Shown: positions 1 through 7,096 of the stretch, one piece after another | Position numbering within the stretch: position 1 is the stretch's first letter | How the letters are laid out: every line of letters starts with the position of its first letter | Program-made: the position numbers and the translations under genes | Source: Prolixibacteraceae bacterium | GTDB lineage: Bacteria; Bacteroidota; Bacteroidia; Bacteroidales; Prolixibacteraceae | Reading direction: 5' to 3' | DNA length: 11,178 nucleotides | NCBI GenBank assembly: GCA_016788685.1 | Contig: JAEUSS010000459.1 | Coordinates: 1 to 11,178 of the forward strand | The notes under the pieces: model-generated | What the model was told of the DNA's origin: nothing | The model's database searches: none | The model's input: the letters and a program-made list of their open reading frames with translations, nothing else

Positions 1-650
1 TCAAAGGCTCCGCCTTCGACGGTATACCCGAAAAAGGCAGCAATGGAAGCAATCAGAAAGCCGAAGACCAGGGATTTTATCAGCGAAAAAGTCACATAGT
101 AAGGGTTGAATAAATACTGAATTCCGTTCAGGTAGTCGGTAACGGTAACTGCTCCTACAGCGGGGCCAACAATTAGTCCTCCGATTAAGCCGAAGAAAAC
201 ACTGAAGATGTATAAAATCGGAAACATAAGAACTACAGCTATTATCTTTGGCAATATCAGGTAACTGGCCGAGTTTACGCCCATAATTTCGAGGGAGTCA
301 ATTTGCTCGGTAACTTTCATACTGCCGATTTCGGAAGTGATGTTCGACCCGATTTTTCCGGCCATAATCAAGGCCATGATGGTCGATGAAAATTCGAGGA
401 TCAGCGTGTCACGGTTGCCTAAACCAATCAGATAAACCGGCAGCAGCGGATTGTTCATGTTGTAGGCTACCTGTAAAGTGGTGATTCCGCCCATGAAAAT
501 GGAAATAACCGCCACAATTCCAATCGACTTTACTCCAAGGTTGTCAATTTCGTTAAAAGTTTGTCTTACGTACAGGCTGTGTCTTTCCGGCCTGCTGAAA
601 ACCTTCAGCAGTAAGGTAAAGTATCTTCCTGTTTGGTTGAAAATGTTCAT
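1..650 (-). CDS. mlaE: MlaE-family ABC transporter permease (3' end missing)
   Basis: This is the integral-membrane permease of an Mla-type ABC transporter, which moves phospholipids between the inner and outer membranes together with an MlaF ATPase and an MlaD-type MCE protein. The 216 visible residues start at ATG 650-648 and run off the left edge, so roughly the last 30 residues are missing compared with the usual length of about 245. The family signature is clear at residues 97-126: AGKIGSNITSEIG followed by MKVTEQIDSLEIMG, the conserved cytoplasmic segment of MlaE proteins. Hydrophobic segments lie near residues 43-60, 132-170 and 190-208. The N-terminal amphipathic stretch (about 1-40) is typical. 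The ATPase gene would be expected just beyond the left edge. It is transcribed divergently from manC. The family call is very secure; the transported lipid and its direction cannot be read from the sequence. Confidence 0.93.
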   Translation of the reverse strand, partial: MNIFNQTGRYFTLLLKVFSRPERHSLYVRQTFNEIDNLGVKSIGIVAVISIFMGGITTLQVAYNMNNPLLPVYLIGLGNRDTLILEFSSTIMALIMAGKIGSNITSEIGSMKVTEQIDSLEIMGVNSASYLILPKIIAVVLMFPILYIFSVFFGLIGGLIVGPAVGAVTVTDYLNGIQYLFNPYYVTFSLIKSLVFGFLIASIAAFFGYTVEGGAF

Positions 651-762
651 TTGCGATCCGGTTTATATTTTTCGGGAACTTTTATTTCGTTTAGCCTTTG
701 TAACAAACAATTTATATTCAATGTTTTAATGAATCGGTATTGCTGACCAGGCCTGATGTCAG

Positions 763-780
763 TTGTGCCTAAAGGTACAA
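763..780. repeat. 18-bp near-perfect inverted repeat, operator-like
   Basis: Arms TTGTGCC (763-769) and GGTACAA (774-780) flank TAAA and match as inverted repeats at 6 of 7 positions; the seventh would be a G-U pair in RNA. Just to the left, CTGAC (743-747) and GTCAG (758-762) form another dyad enclosing the palindrome CAGGCCTG (748-755). The position between two divergent genes, overlapping a candidate mlaE -7 element, suits a regulator binding site. No regulator family is recognised, and the symmetry may be coincidental. Confidence 0.3.
770..777 (-). promoter_or_regulatory. Possible -7 promoter element for mlaE
   Basis: Read on the minus strand this is TACCTTTA, one base from the Bacteroidota -7 consensus TAnnTTTG, and it is preceded by a T-rich stretch. 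No good TTG element was found about 19-21 bases further upstream, which weakens the call. Transcription from here would give mlaE a leader of about 110-115 bases. The element lies inside the right-hand dyad at 763-780. Confidence 0.25.
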
Positions 781-927
781 ATATTCCAAAAACAGGTCTT
801 TTTTCGTGGGTTTTAATTTTAATCTCATTATCTTGATAAAAGATTCAGAGACTCTGTAAGGCCGTTGTGAAGGATTTTCCGGAGTCGGTTTGATGAACGT
901 AACTAATTCACCGTAATGTAATTAAAT

Positions 928-2022
928 ATGAACAATACGTATTGTGTAATCATGGCAGGTGGAATCGGAAGCCGATTCTGGCCTATCAGTAAAAGCACTA
1001 TGCCTAAACAGTTTCTGGATATTTTCGGAACCGGCCGCACATTTATTCAGCAAACTTATGACCGACTAAAGAAAATATGTCCGCCTGAGAATTTTTATGT
1101 GGTTACAAGTGTTGATTACAAGGGGTTTGTAATGAGTCAGTTGCCCGAACTGAGAGAGGAGCAGGTATTGCTAGAGCCTTTGAGGCGTAATACAGCTCCC
1201 TGCATCGCTTATGCCAGTTATAAGATTCAAACCATAAACCCGGATGCAAACATTATCGTTGCACCTTCGGATCATTACATTCAGCAGGAAGAAATCTTTC
1301 TGGAAGAGATCAGAAAAGGCCTTGATTTTGTCAGCAAAAATGATGCATTGCTTACGCTCGGGATTAAGCCGCACCGGCCTGAAACTGGCTATGGCTACAT
1401 TCAGATTGAGAGTCTCTCGCCGGTAGGTTCGGTAGATAACCTTCATAAAGTGAAAACTTTTACCGAAAAGCCGAATCTGGAGCTGGCTAAAATTTTTCTC
1501 GAAAGCGGAGAGTTTTTTTGGAATTCCGGAATTTTTATCTGGTCACTCCGTTCAATTCTGAATGCATTTAAGTCCCATTTGAGCCCGGTTTCCGAATTAT
1601 TCGAAAAAGGGTACAAAAACAAATTGTACGGGACCAATGATGAAATTCCCTTCCTGAACAAGACATACTCCGAATGCCAGAATATTTCGATTGATTACGG
1701 AATCATGGAGAAAGCAGACAACGTTTACGTCCTGTGCTCCAATTTTGGATGGAGCGATCTGGGCAGCTGGGGATCGTTTTACGAGAATTCTCAGAAGGAT
1801 AATCAGGGCAATGTCGTTTCGGGTAATAACGTGATGTTCTACGGATCGGAGAATTGTATTGTGAAAATGCCCAACGAAAAGTTAGTGGTACTTCAGGGCT
1901 TAGATGGCTATATTGTTGTTGAATCGGAAGGTATTTTGCTGGTTTGCCGCAGGGAGGACGAGCAACAGATCAGACAATTTGTAAATGATGTCAGGATGAA
2001 TAAAGGGGAGCACTACGTGTAG
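928..2022 (+). CDS. manC: Mannose-1-phosphate guanylyltransferase (GDP-mannose pyrophosphorylase)
   Basis: The enzyme converts mannose-1-phosphate and GTP to GDP-mannose and pyrophosphate in the cytoplasm, supplying mannose, and GDP-fucose-type sugars, for surface polysaccharides and glycoproteins. The 364 residues show the nucleotidyltransferase signature GGIGSRFWP at 11-19 with PKQF at 26-29, then EPLRRNTAP at 83-91, PSDH at 113-116, ETGYGYI at 152-158, FTEKP at 178-182, WNSGIF at 198-203, SIDYGIMEK at 254-262 and WSDLGSW at 275-281. The C-terminus is a short left-handed beta-helix-like tail. The phosphomannose isomerase domain fused in the larger bifunctional enzymes of about 470 residues is absent, so this is the short monofunctional form. 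It is the only complete plus-strand gene in the window, stands alone, and converges on the second gldK. The symbol could equally be rfbM or cpsB. Confidence 0.93.
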   Translation: MNNTYCVIMAGGIGSRFWPISKSTMPKQFLDIFGTGRTFIQQTYDRLKKICPPENFYVVTSVDYKGFVMSQLPELREEQVLLEPLRRNTAPCIAYASYKIQTINPDANIIVAPSDHYIQQEEIFLEEIRKGLDFVSKNDALLTLGIKPHRPETGYGYIQIESLSPVGSVDNLHKVKTFTEKPNLELAKIFLESGEFFWNSGIFIWSLRSILNAFKSHLSPVSELFEKGYKNKLYGTNDEIPFLNKTYSECQNISIDYGIMEKADNVYVLCSNFGWSDLGSWGSFYENSQKDNQGNVVSGNNVMFYGSENCIVKMPNEKLVVLQGLDGYIVVESEGILLVCRREDEQQIRQFVNDVRMNKGEHYV

Positions 2023-2033
2023 CTAACCCATTG

Positions 2034-2100
2034 AAATGTCGAATGAGTAAAGAGTCCGGATGCAGTATCCCGACCTTTCTTGTCCGACATTTTGGTTTTT
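2034..2100 (+). terminator. Probable intrinsic terminator of manC
   Basis: An outer stem pairs AAATGTCG (2034-2041) perfectly with CGACATTT (2085-2092) and can be lengthened by G-U pairs to 2031-2095. It is followed directly by TTTTT at 2096-2100. The 43-base interior contains a second stem, GTCCGGAT (2054-2061) with ATCCCGAC (2067-2074), with one mismatch and a 5-base loop. The site starts 12 bases after the manC stop codon, and its T-run is oriented for plus-strand transcripts. The long interior makes it an unusual terminator. It might also slow minus-strand transcription past the second gldK. Confidence 0.5.
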
Positions 2101-2117
2101 CAGGAAGGAGAAAGATT

Positions 2118-3461
2118 CTATTCGTAATACTGTGGTTTGAATGTGCTTCGTACGCATCTGAATCCGATGTACGATTTTGCAGAGTCCTGATATTCGAAAC
2201 TTCTGGTTGATACCTGTACGTAATAGGCGATATCTTTCCACGATCCGCCGCGAACGACCTTTCGTTTCATTGCCGGAGGATCATCGGGCCTGGCGTTGTA
2301 CTGAAAATCGGGGCTGAAGTCGCTCATGATATCATAGGCCGATTCGTCATAGGCATTTGAAGTCCATTCGGCTACGTTCCCGGACATGTCGTACAATCCG
2401 AAGGAGTTTGGCAGGAAATTGGCAACTTTTAAGGTGGTCACATTCGTTTGGTTGTCGGCAACGTAATTGCCGCGCATTGGTTTAAAATTTGCCAGAAAGC
2501 TGCCTTCTATATTTCTTGAGTAGTAGCTTCCCCATGGATAAAGTGTCATCTGATGGCCACCTCGGGCAGCATATTCCCATTCCACTTCGGTAGGCAGGCG
2601 GTAATCCATAACCGTTGGCATTTTAGTCATCTGCTGGTAATCGTTCAACTGCTGCGATCTCCAGTTACAGAATGCCTTGGCCTGTTGCCAGGTTATCCCC
2701 ACCACCGGATAATTGTCGTAGGCAACGTGCGAGAAGTATTTTGCGGTTAGCGGTTCGTTGTACGAAAAGGTATAGTCGCGTATCCATACTAACGTGTCCG
2801 GGTATACCGGGGTTGATTCGCGCATAATGAACGAGGAGCGGTTCTGAATCGGAATTTCTTTTCCGGTGGCGTCAGTTATTGTCCCTCCGTAACTTTGAGT
2901 CTCGTAATTATAGCTGTTGGCGCGTTTGGCGGCTTGTTTGTAATCAATCCAGTAATATTCGAACAGGAGTTTCCGGGTATCAATTTCTTTTTTGTTGAAG
3001 AACCGCTCCTCTTCCGGTACAAACATTTCTTCGAGGGCTGATTGATAATCGGGATTTCCCCACTCGATGGGTTCCATCCAGTTTAATTTTGGGTTTTCAA
3101 TAATGTCTCCTTTCCGGCTTTCTGTAATAATGAATTCAGGAATTGTTTCGGATAGAAGCTGGCGGGCGATTGAATCCCGAACCCAAAAAACGAATTGACG
3201 GTACTCATTGTTGGTGATTTCAGTGTCGTCCATCCAAAACGACGGAACTGACATGGTTTTTACGGGGGTAGCCGATCGGTCCAGTTCCTCTTCGGAGGGG
3301 CCGATATTGATGCTTCCCTGTTTGATGAAGCTCATGCCGTGCGGGATAGGCTCGAAATATGGCTTCCGGTCCTGCGCACTGGTAAGTTGGCTGGTCCAAT
3401 CACGGTTGCACGATGTGAACACGGCTGAAGCAAACAAACATATGAGCAGAATTCTATACAT
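2118..3461 (-). CDS. Second GldK-type T9SS/gliding lipoprotein (GldK paralogue)
   Basis: This is a predicted lipoprotein with a formylglycine-generating-enzyme (FGE/SUMF1)-like domain, closely related to the GldK encoded at 7097-8434. GldK/PorK forms a ring with GldN/PorN under the outer membrane in the T9SS. The start at ATG 3461-3459 is chosen because it gives a compact lipoprotein signal, with hydrophobic residues 4-14 and lipobox FTSC (Cys18). The longer frame from 3512 puts 17 extra, partly charged residues ahead of it. The product is 447 residues against 445 for the other copy. Shared blocks include FWMDDTEITNNEYRQF, NYETQSY, RLPTEVEWEYAARG, GLYDMSGNVAEWTS and SYIGFRCVRS. By eye well over half of the aligned residues are identical, the signal peptide and residues 19-40 diverging most. 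The active-site cysteine pair of true FGE enzymes is absent, so a structural role is expected. Tandem terminators separate it from gldN. GldJ is a less likely identity because of length and similarity. Confidence 0.88.
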   Translation of the reverse strand: MYRILLICLFASAVFTSCNRDWTSQLTSAQDRKPYFEPIPHGMSFIKQGSINIGPSEEELDRSATPVKTMSVPSFWMDDTEITNNEYRQFVFWVRDSIARQLLSETIPEFIITESRKGDIIENPKLNWMEPIEWGNPDYQSALEEMFVPEEERFFNKKEIDTRKLLFEYYWIDYKQAAKRANSYNYETQSYGGTITDATGKEIPIQNRSSFIMRESTPVYPDTLVWIRDYTFSYNEPLTAKYFSHVAYDNYPVVGITWQQAKAFCNWRSQQLNDYQQMTKMPTVMDYRLPTEVEWEYAARGGHQMTLYPWGSYYSRNIEGSFLANFKPMRGNYVADNQTNVTTLKVANFLPNSFGLYDMSGNVAEWTSNAYDESAYDIMSDFSPDFQYNARPDDPPAMKRKVVRGGSWKDIAYYVQVSTRSFEYQDSAKSYIGFRCVRSTFKPQYYE

Positions 3462-3479
3462 ATTATCCAGTACCATTAA

Positions 3480-3487
3480 CAAATAGA
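3480..3487 (-). promoter_or_regulatory. Possible -7 promoter element for the second gldK
   Basis: On the minus strand this reads TCTATTTG, one mismatch from TAnnTTTG, 18 bases upstream of the chosen ATG. A start of transcription near 3473 would leave a very short leader and would exclude the longer start at 3512. No clear TTG element is present at the expected distance upstream. The call rests mainly on the position between the terminators and the gene. Confidence 0.25.
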
Positions 3488-3501
3488 TCCGTTGACTTCT
3501 G

Positions 3502-3523
3502 AAAAAACTCATGAAACGAGTTT
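3502..3523 (-). terminator. Weak second hairpin with T-run downstream of gldN
   Basis: AAACTC (3505-3510) and GAGTTT (3518-3523) form a 6-bp stem with a 7-base loop. On the minus strand the stem runs into TTTTTT (3507-3502), half of which is shared with the stem. It lies about 30 bases beyond the strong gldN terminator and could act as a backup. The stem is short and AT-rich, so it may also be chance. Confidence 0.3.
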
Positions 3524-3550
3524 CTATTGTTCAGAATTTGGGTTTTCCGG

Positions 3551-3588
3551 AAAAAAAAAGCCTTATCAGGAATTTCCCATAAGGCTTT
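3551..3588 (-). terminator. Strong intrinsic terminator ending the porP-gldKLMN operon
   Basis: AAAGCCTTAT (3557-3566) and ATAAGGCTTT (3579-3588) form a perfect 10-bp stem around a 12-base loop. On the minus strand the stem is followed by an unbroken run of T residues (complement of the A-run 3551-3559), the classic form of a Rho-independent terminator. It begins 18 bases after the gldN stop codon. It implies that the second gldK is transcribed mainly from its own promoter or only by read-through. Confidence 0.85.
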
Positions 3589-3606
3589 CACTTATGTTTT
3601 CAGAAA

Positions 3607-4461
3607 TTAATATTCCCAAAGGTTTTGTTCGTAATCGAAGATTGAGTTTTCTACTTTCTTACTTTCAAGCATCGCATCTCTGCCGCTTAAATACTGGCTG
3701 ATGCTGCGGTTATTGTATATATTCTCTTCTTTGACAATGTACGAATTAAATTTCCGTTTCAGGAATATATCGTCATACGAAAAGTTACGTGCAGTATTTT
3801 GAGGATTGAATACTTCGTTGGCAGCAAGAAGTTCGCGTGCTTCGGGAAAGTAAATCCAGAATACCTGGCGGCGCTGTACTTCTTCCTGATTGACATCCTC
3901 GTCGCGGAAGAACTCCTGAATAGGGCAGATGCCGATTATCCGGACATTCATGGTCGAGGTTTGCTTATCGAAATACCATTCTTCTTTCAGCATAAACTGT
4001 TTGATTTCTTCCGCGCGAATCTCTCCGGTAACGGGTTTCTCCTCCATTTCTCCGGTATCAACATTTCTGACTTTGACAACCCGGGTTGTTGCTCCAAACG
4101 CTTCTTTTACCTGGTCGAAAGTCATCGGGATTTTAAATTCGTCATCGTTCTTGGCATCGTATGCCGTGAGCTTCTTGTCTTTAATACCCTGAATGAACAG
4201 ATTTACCAGATTGTTTCTCCCGTCCACCTCTTTGGTCGGGAAGTACATCGGTTGGTTCATCTTTTCGCGCAGATCGATGATGCGCCATACTTTCTTCCGC
4301 CACATTACGTCTGCTTCTCTGATATATGGTAGTGGCGTTGGTTTGCGGTTATAAACGTCGGTTCGTTTATAAGCACCATCAACAATCTGTGCCGTCGCTT
4401 CCTGTTTGGTTAAACCGAGCAGAAATGCCAATACTCCAACGAATACAAAAATCTTTTTCAT
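3607..4461 (-). CDS. gldN: T9SS ring component GldN/PorN
   Basis: GldN is the periplasmic partner of GldK; together they make a ring-shaped complex attached to the outer membrane, contacted by the periplasmic part of GldM. The 284-residue product begins with a Sec signal peptide (MKK, hydrophobic core 4-17) with probable cleavage after ATA at residue 24. The remainder has no membrane segment. Family-typical features include the early VYNRKPTPLPYIREADVMW block (about 36-54), an aromatic and charged core (WRKKVWRIIDLREKMN, EEWYFDKQTSTMNVRIIGICP) and the RRQVFWIYFPEAR segment. It is the last gene of the operon: its ATG is only two bases after the gldM stop codon, and a strong terminator follows its own stop. 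Assignment rests on sequence character together with its place directly after gldM. Only one gldN is seen here, unlike the gldN/gldO pair of Flavobacterium johnsoniae. Confidence 0.93.
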   Translation of the reverse strand: MKKIFVFVGVLAFLLGLTKQEATAQIVDGAYKRTDVYNRKPTPLPYIREADVMWRKKVWRIIDLREKMNQPMYFPTKEVDGRNNLVNLFIQGIKDKKLTAYDAKNDDEFKIPMTFDQVKEAFGATTRVVKVRNVDTGEMEEKPVTGEIRAEEIKQFMLKEEWYFDKQTSTMNVRIIGICPIQEFFRDEDVNQEEVQRRQVFWIYFPEARELLAANEVFNPQNTARNFSYDDIFLKRKFNSYIVKEENIYNNRSISQYLSGRDAMLESKKVENSIFDYEQNLWEY

Positions 4462-4463
4462 GA

Positions 4464-6080
4464 CTATCTTATTTTAAAACTGATGGGGGCTAGTGTCCGT
4501 GTTGTTCCATCGTCCCCCCTGGCCATAATGTTATCAATATAAATTAAACTTCCCTGAGAGAGTTTGTTGAATTGGTCTTTTTGTTCGGTGGTAAACTTGT
4601 TGCTTGTCGACTTGTACATTTTTACATAACCACCTGCTCCTGAAAGGTTTAAGTCAAATTGGGTAACTTTAAATTTCAGGTCGAAGTCAAAATCTTTCAA
4701 TTCAGCAAATATTCCGTCTTCGGCTAATATTTCTTCTTTTTTAAGGTTTCCGCCATTCTTACCTCCAATGGTGGCGATCGGATCCGGAACCTCTTTCACC
4801 CGGAATGCCATTGACCCCATTGATCTGCTTTCCCCATTCATTCGGGCAATGACGGAAATGGCTGTGTTTTTTCCGGCAATATCTATTTTACTGGGCGTTA
4901 CAGTGTATTCGTCTCCATTTTTTTCAATACGTCCATTGGTTACCGAGACCGATAAATTCTCAGAGGCAACGCCGGGTACTGATACTTTTATCGGGTTGGC
5001 AATACCCAGGTAAAAGACATTCATTTTGGTCGGAGAGATGGTTACGCTTGGGCGGCCAACCTGGTATTCTCCTTCGAACGGATAGCTGTTAATGTTTCCT
5101 TCCGGAGTTTTGTATTTGATCAATCCACCCCATTTAAAAGTACCCGCCTGTGAGGCGTTGGCTCTGTATATCCCTTTGCCGTCGCGCATTTCCAGCCTTG
5201 TGTTTCCGACGAAAATCTCCGGTTGCTGAGTGGTGTCTTCGGCAGCTAAAAATATCTCAGCCTCAAACTGGTCGCCTTCGAGTACATAGGTTGATTTTGC
5301 CAGAATACGGGCGCCCAACCGGTTGAATTTGAAAGAAGCCGCATCAATCTGACTGAAAAGAGTGGATATGGTGTTTGTTTCGGCATTCTGAATGTCAATC
5401 TGCATTTTCGAAAGCAGGGTAATTATGGCAATCAGGGGTTTGCTCTCGAAGTGTAAAATTTCCCAGGTCTTTTTTTCGCCGCCTTCTTTCAAATTAATTG
5501 GCGGGTCGGAGGTATCAAGCTGCTTAATAATGTTTTCGCGCAATGTCGATCCTTCTTCCAGGTAGGAGGCAAGAAAATCACGATATTCGTTGATGCTGTT
5601 TTTCAGATCAGTTCCTTTTTTCTGTCGGAGCATAATTTCCGAAGGGGTGTTCAGGTCGTCTTCTTTTTTGATCAGGACGGTGTCTCCTTTACTGTTGACA
5701 ATGAAGGGTTCGCCCGGAGCCAAAGTGAATCCAGGTTCTGCACTTTTTAGCGGGAAACCACCCGATGCCAGTACGAGCTGTTCTTTCAGATCTTTTATTT
5801 TTGTAACCAGTTCGGTTGACTTTTGTCTAACTTCATCGGCTTTATCTTTCCATTCTTTTACCTTGGTCGGGTTTTGCATATAGGCCGCATCAAACGCTCC
5901 GTAAATCTGTTCGTTTTTCCGGTTAACGTTATTGATCGTCTGGGTTAAACTGGCATCAACAATCCGAAAGGACTCGAGGACCTCGGATGCCACGTTTAAT
6001 GCCAACATTGCAGTTAGCACCAGATACATCATATTTATCATTTTTTGCCTCGTAGACTCCGGGCAATTTTTGCTTGACAT
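4464..6080 (-). CDS. gldM: T9SS motor protein GldM/PorM
   Basis: GldM is the single-span protein that, with GldL, forms the proton-powered inner-membrane motor of the T9SS and of gliding; its long periplasmic part reaches towards GldK/GldN. The 538-residue product has a short cytoplasmic N-terminus, one transmembrane helix at about 14-34 (INMMYLVLTAMLALNVASEVL region) and then a large periplasmic region. Residues about 35-250 are largely helical, with Lys/Glu/Gln-rich segments, corresponding to the helical D1 domain. Residues about 250-538 look beta-rich and Gly-rich, corresponding to the stacked domains D2-D4. Arg11 in TRQKMIN aligns with Arg9 of F. johnsoniae GldM, implicated in motor function. 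The length is within the family range, at the upper end. gldL lies 18 bases upstream and gldN 2 bases downstream, so translational coupling is likely. Confidence 0.95.
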   Translation of the reverse strand: MSSKNCPESTRQKMINMMYLVLTAMLALNVASEVLESFRIVDASLTQTINNVNRKNEQIYGAFDAAYMQNPTKVKEWKDKADEVRQKSTELVTKIKDLKEQLVLASGGFPLKSAEPGFTLAPGEPFIVNSKGDTVLIKKEDDLNTPSEIMLRQKKGTDLKNSINEYRDFLASYLEEGSTLRENIIKQLDTSDPPINLKEGGEKKTWEILHFESKPLIAIITLLSKMQIDIQNAETNTISTLFSQIDAASFKFNRLGARILAKSTYVLEGDQFEAEIFLAAEDTTQQPEIFVGNTRLEMRDGKGIYRANASQAGTFKWGGLIKYKTPEGNINSYPFEGEYQVGRPSVTISPTKMNVFYLGIANPIKVSVPGVASENLSVSVTNGRIEKNGDEYTVTPSKIDIAGKNTAISVIARMNGESRSMGSMAFRVKEVPDPIATIGGKNGGNLKKEEILAEDGIFAELKDFDFDLKFKVTQFDLNLSGAGGYVKMYKSTSNKFTTEQKDQFNKLSQGSLIYIDNIMARGDDGTTRTLAPISFKIR

Positions 6081-6098
6081 AGTGTTCGGTCTATTAGA

Positions 6099-7073
6099 TT
6101 ACTTCTTCTTATAATTCATTGCACCAAGCATGTTCCCGTATATCGAATTCAGTGCGTCTAAATGTGAATTCAACTTTTCTGCATTCTCTTTATATTTCTG
6201 CATTTCCTGAGCTGATGAAGCAATGATGAGGTTCATCTGGTTCAGGTCTTCAAAAAATTTGGCTGAGGCCTGAATCTGATCATTCGTCCCTTTTAATTGT
6301 TTTTCGTAGGTACTGTTTAGCGATTCAATGTTCTTGTTAAGTTTATGAAGGTTTTCTCCGTAGCTGGACGAGCTGGTTTCCACATCTTTGAATCCTTTTT
6401 CGATGGAAGCAGAAAGTTTTTGATAGGATTCTGCCAACTTATTTCCGGATTCATCAATCTGTTTCGTAAACCTAATGCTCGAATCGCTCAGTTTACTGAG
6501 CATACCGTCACCTGCTTCTGAAATTTTCTGGGCGGTTGCACTGTATGAATTCACCAGTTCTCCAATCGAGTTATGTATGGTTGAATTAGCCTTGTTATTC
6601 ATTTCCGAAAAGGCATTCATTGATTCAGAAGCGATGTTCAGGTTCCGGACATAAACATCAGTTGCAAGGGTTGCCGACGATATGTCGCTGATTCCCGATG
6701 CGGTATTGGATAGGTCGGTCAGGCTTTTCCCGACTTTTGACAAAAGTTCAGGTGTTATACTTGTCCCCTGAAGCATGGATTCCAGATTACCCGACATGGC
6801 CGGTTTTGTTTCCTCCGACTCAAGAAGAACATAATCGTCTTGCAGCTCCGGGTATACCTTTGTCCAGTCGGGTTGCTCCAAAGGCGGTTCAAATGCCGAA
6901 AGGAAGAAGATAAATGCTTCGGTAAGCAAACCGATGGTAAGCATAATTCCCGAATGATTCCAGTGCTGAAGTTTAAAAAGTGCACCAATGAGAACGAGAG
7001 CAGCCCCCCATCCGTAAACATATCCCATTAATACTTTCCACCTTTTTGTCTTAAGTATGTCGCCGATATTCAT
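6099..7073 (-). CDS. gldL: T9SS motor protein GldL/PorL
   Basis: GldL is the multimeric inner-membrane protein that surrounds the GldM helices and couples proton flow to movement. The 324-residue product has two transmembrane helices at about 14-33 and 43-61 joined by a short loop (KLQHWNHS). Glu52 (LLTEAFIF) and Glu62 (SAFEPP) sit at the positions of the F. johnsoniae glutamates 49 and 59. Tyr20 and Lys34 appear to match Tyr13 and Lys27, so the proton-handling residues look intact. The cytoplasmic tail from about 90 onward is Ser/Asn/Lys/Glu-rich, with repeated heptad-like hydrophobics (for example 150-320), suggesting a long coiled-coil domain. This tail is longer than in F. johnsoniae GldL (about 215 residues) and resembles the longer PorL type. 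It is 23 bases after gldK and 18 bases before gldM. Confidence 0.95.
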   Translation of the reverse strand: MNIGDILKTKRWKVLMGYVYGWGAALVLIGALFKLQHWNHSGIMLTIGLLTEAFIFFLSAFEPPLEQPDWTKVYPELQDDYVLLESEETKPAMSGNLESMLQGTSITPELLSKVGKSLTDLSNTASGISDISSATLATDVYVRNLNIASESMNAFSEMNNKANSTIHNSIGELVNSYSATAQKISEAGDGMLSKLSDSSIRFTKQIDESGNKLAESYQKLSASIEKGFKDVETSSSSYGENLHKLNKNIESLNSTYEKQLKGTNDQIQASAKFFEDLNQMNLIIASSAQEMQKYKENAEKLNSHLDALNSIYGNMLGAMNYKKK

Positions 7074-7096
7074 TTGTTCAGGATTTTAAACGGTGA

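Larger units (their letters stand above)
651..927. other. Divergent intergenic region between mlaE and manC
   Basis: These 277 bases hold the 5' regions of two genes that point away from each other. No convincing reading frame is present. The stretch 743-780 contains two adjacent dyad symmetries, described separately. The manC leader just upstream of 928 is AT-rich with no Shine-Dalgarno-like motif, as is usual in Bacteroidota. I could not find a plus-strand promoter for manC that matches the Bacteroidota -33/-7 consensus (TTG and TAnnTTTG) well enough to report. Confidence 0.6.

Noticed and set aside
846..856. CAGAGACTCTG quasi-palindrome upstream of manC
   Set aside because: Its arms are only 5 bp with a single central base, and symmetry does not extend outward, so there is too little to call an operator.
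3462..3512. Longer N-terminus for the second GldK starting at 3512
   Set aside because: It adds 17 partly charged residues before an otherwise normal lipoprotein signal peptide and overlaps the candidate promoter; the start at 3461 also matches the length of the other GldK.
3799..4332. 177-residue open frame on the plus strand
   Set aside because: It lies entirely antisense within gldN, has no family resemblance or start-site context, and gldN on the other strand is a well-supported gene.
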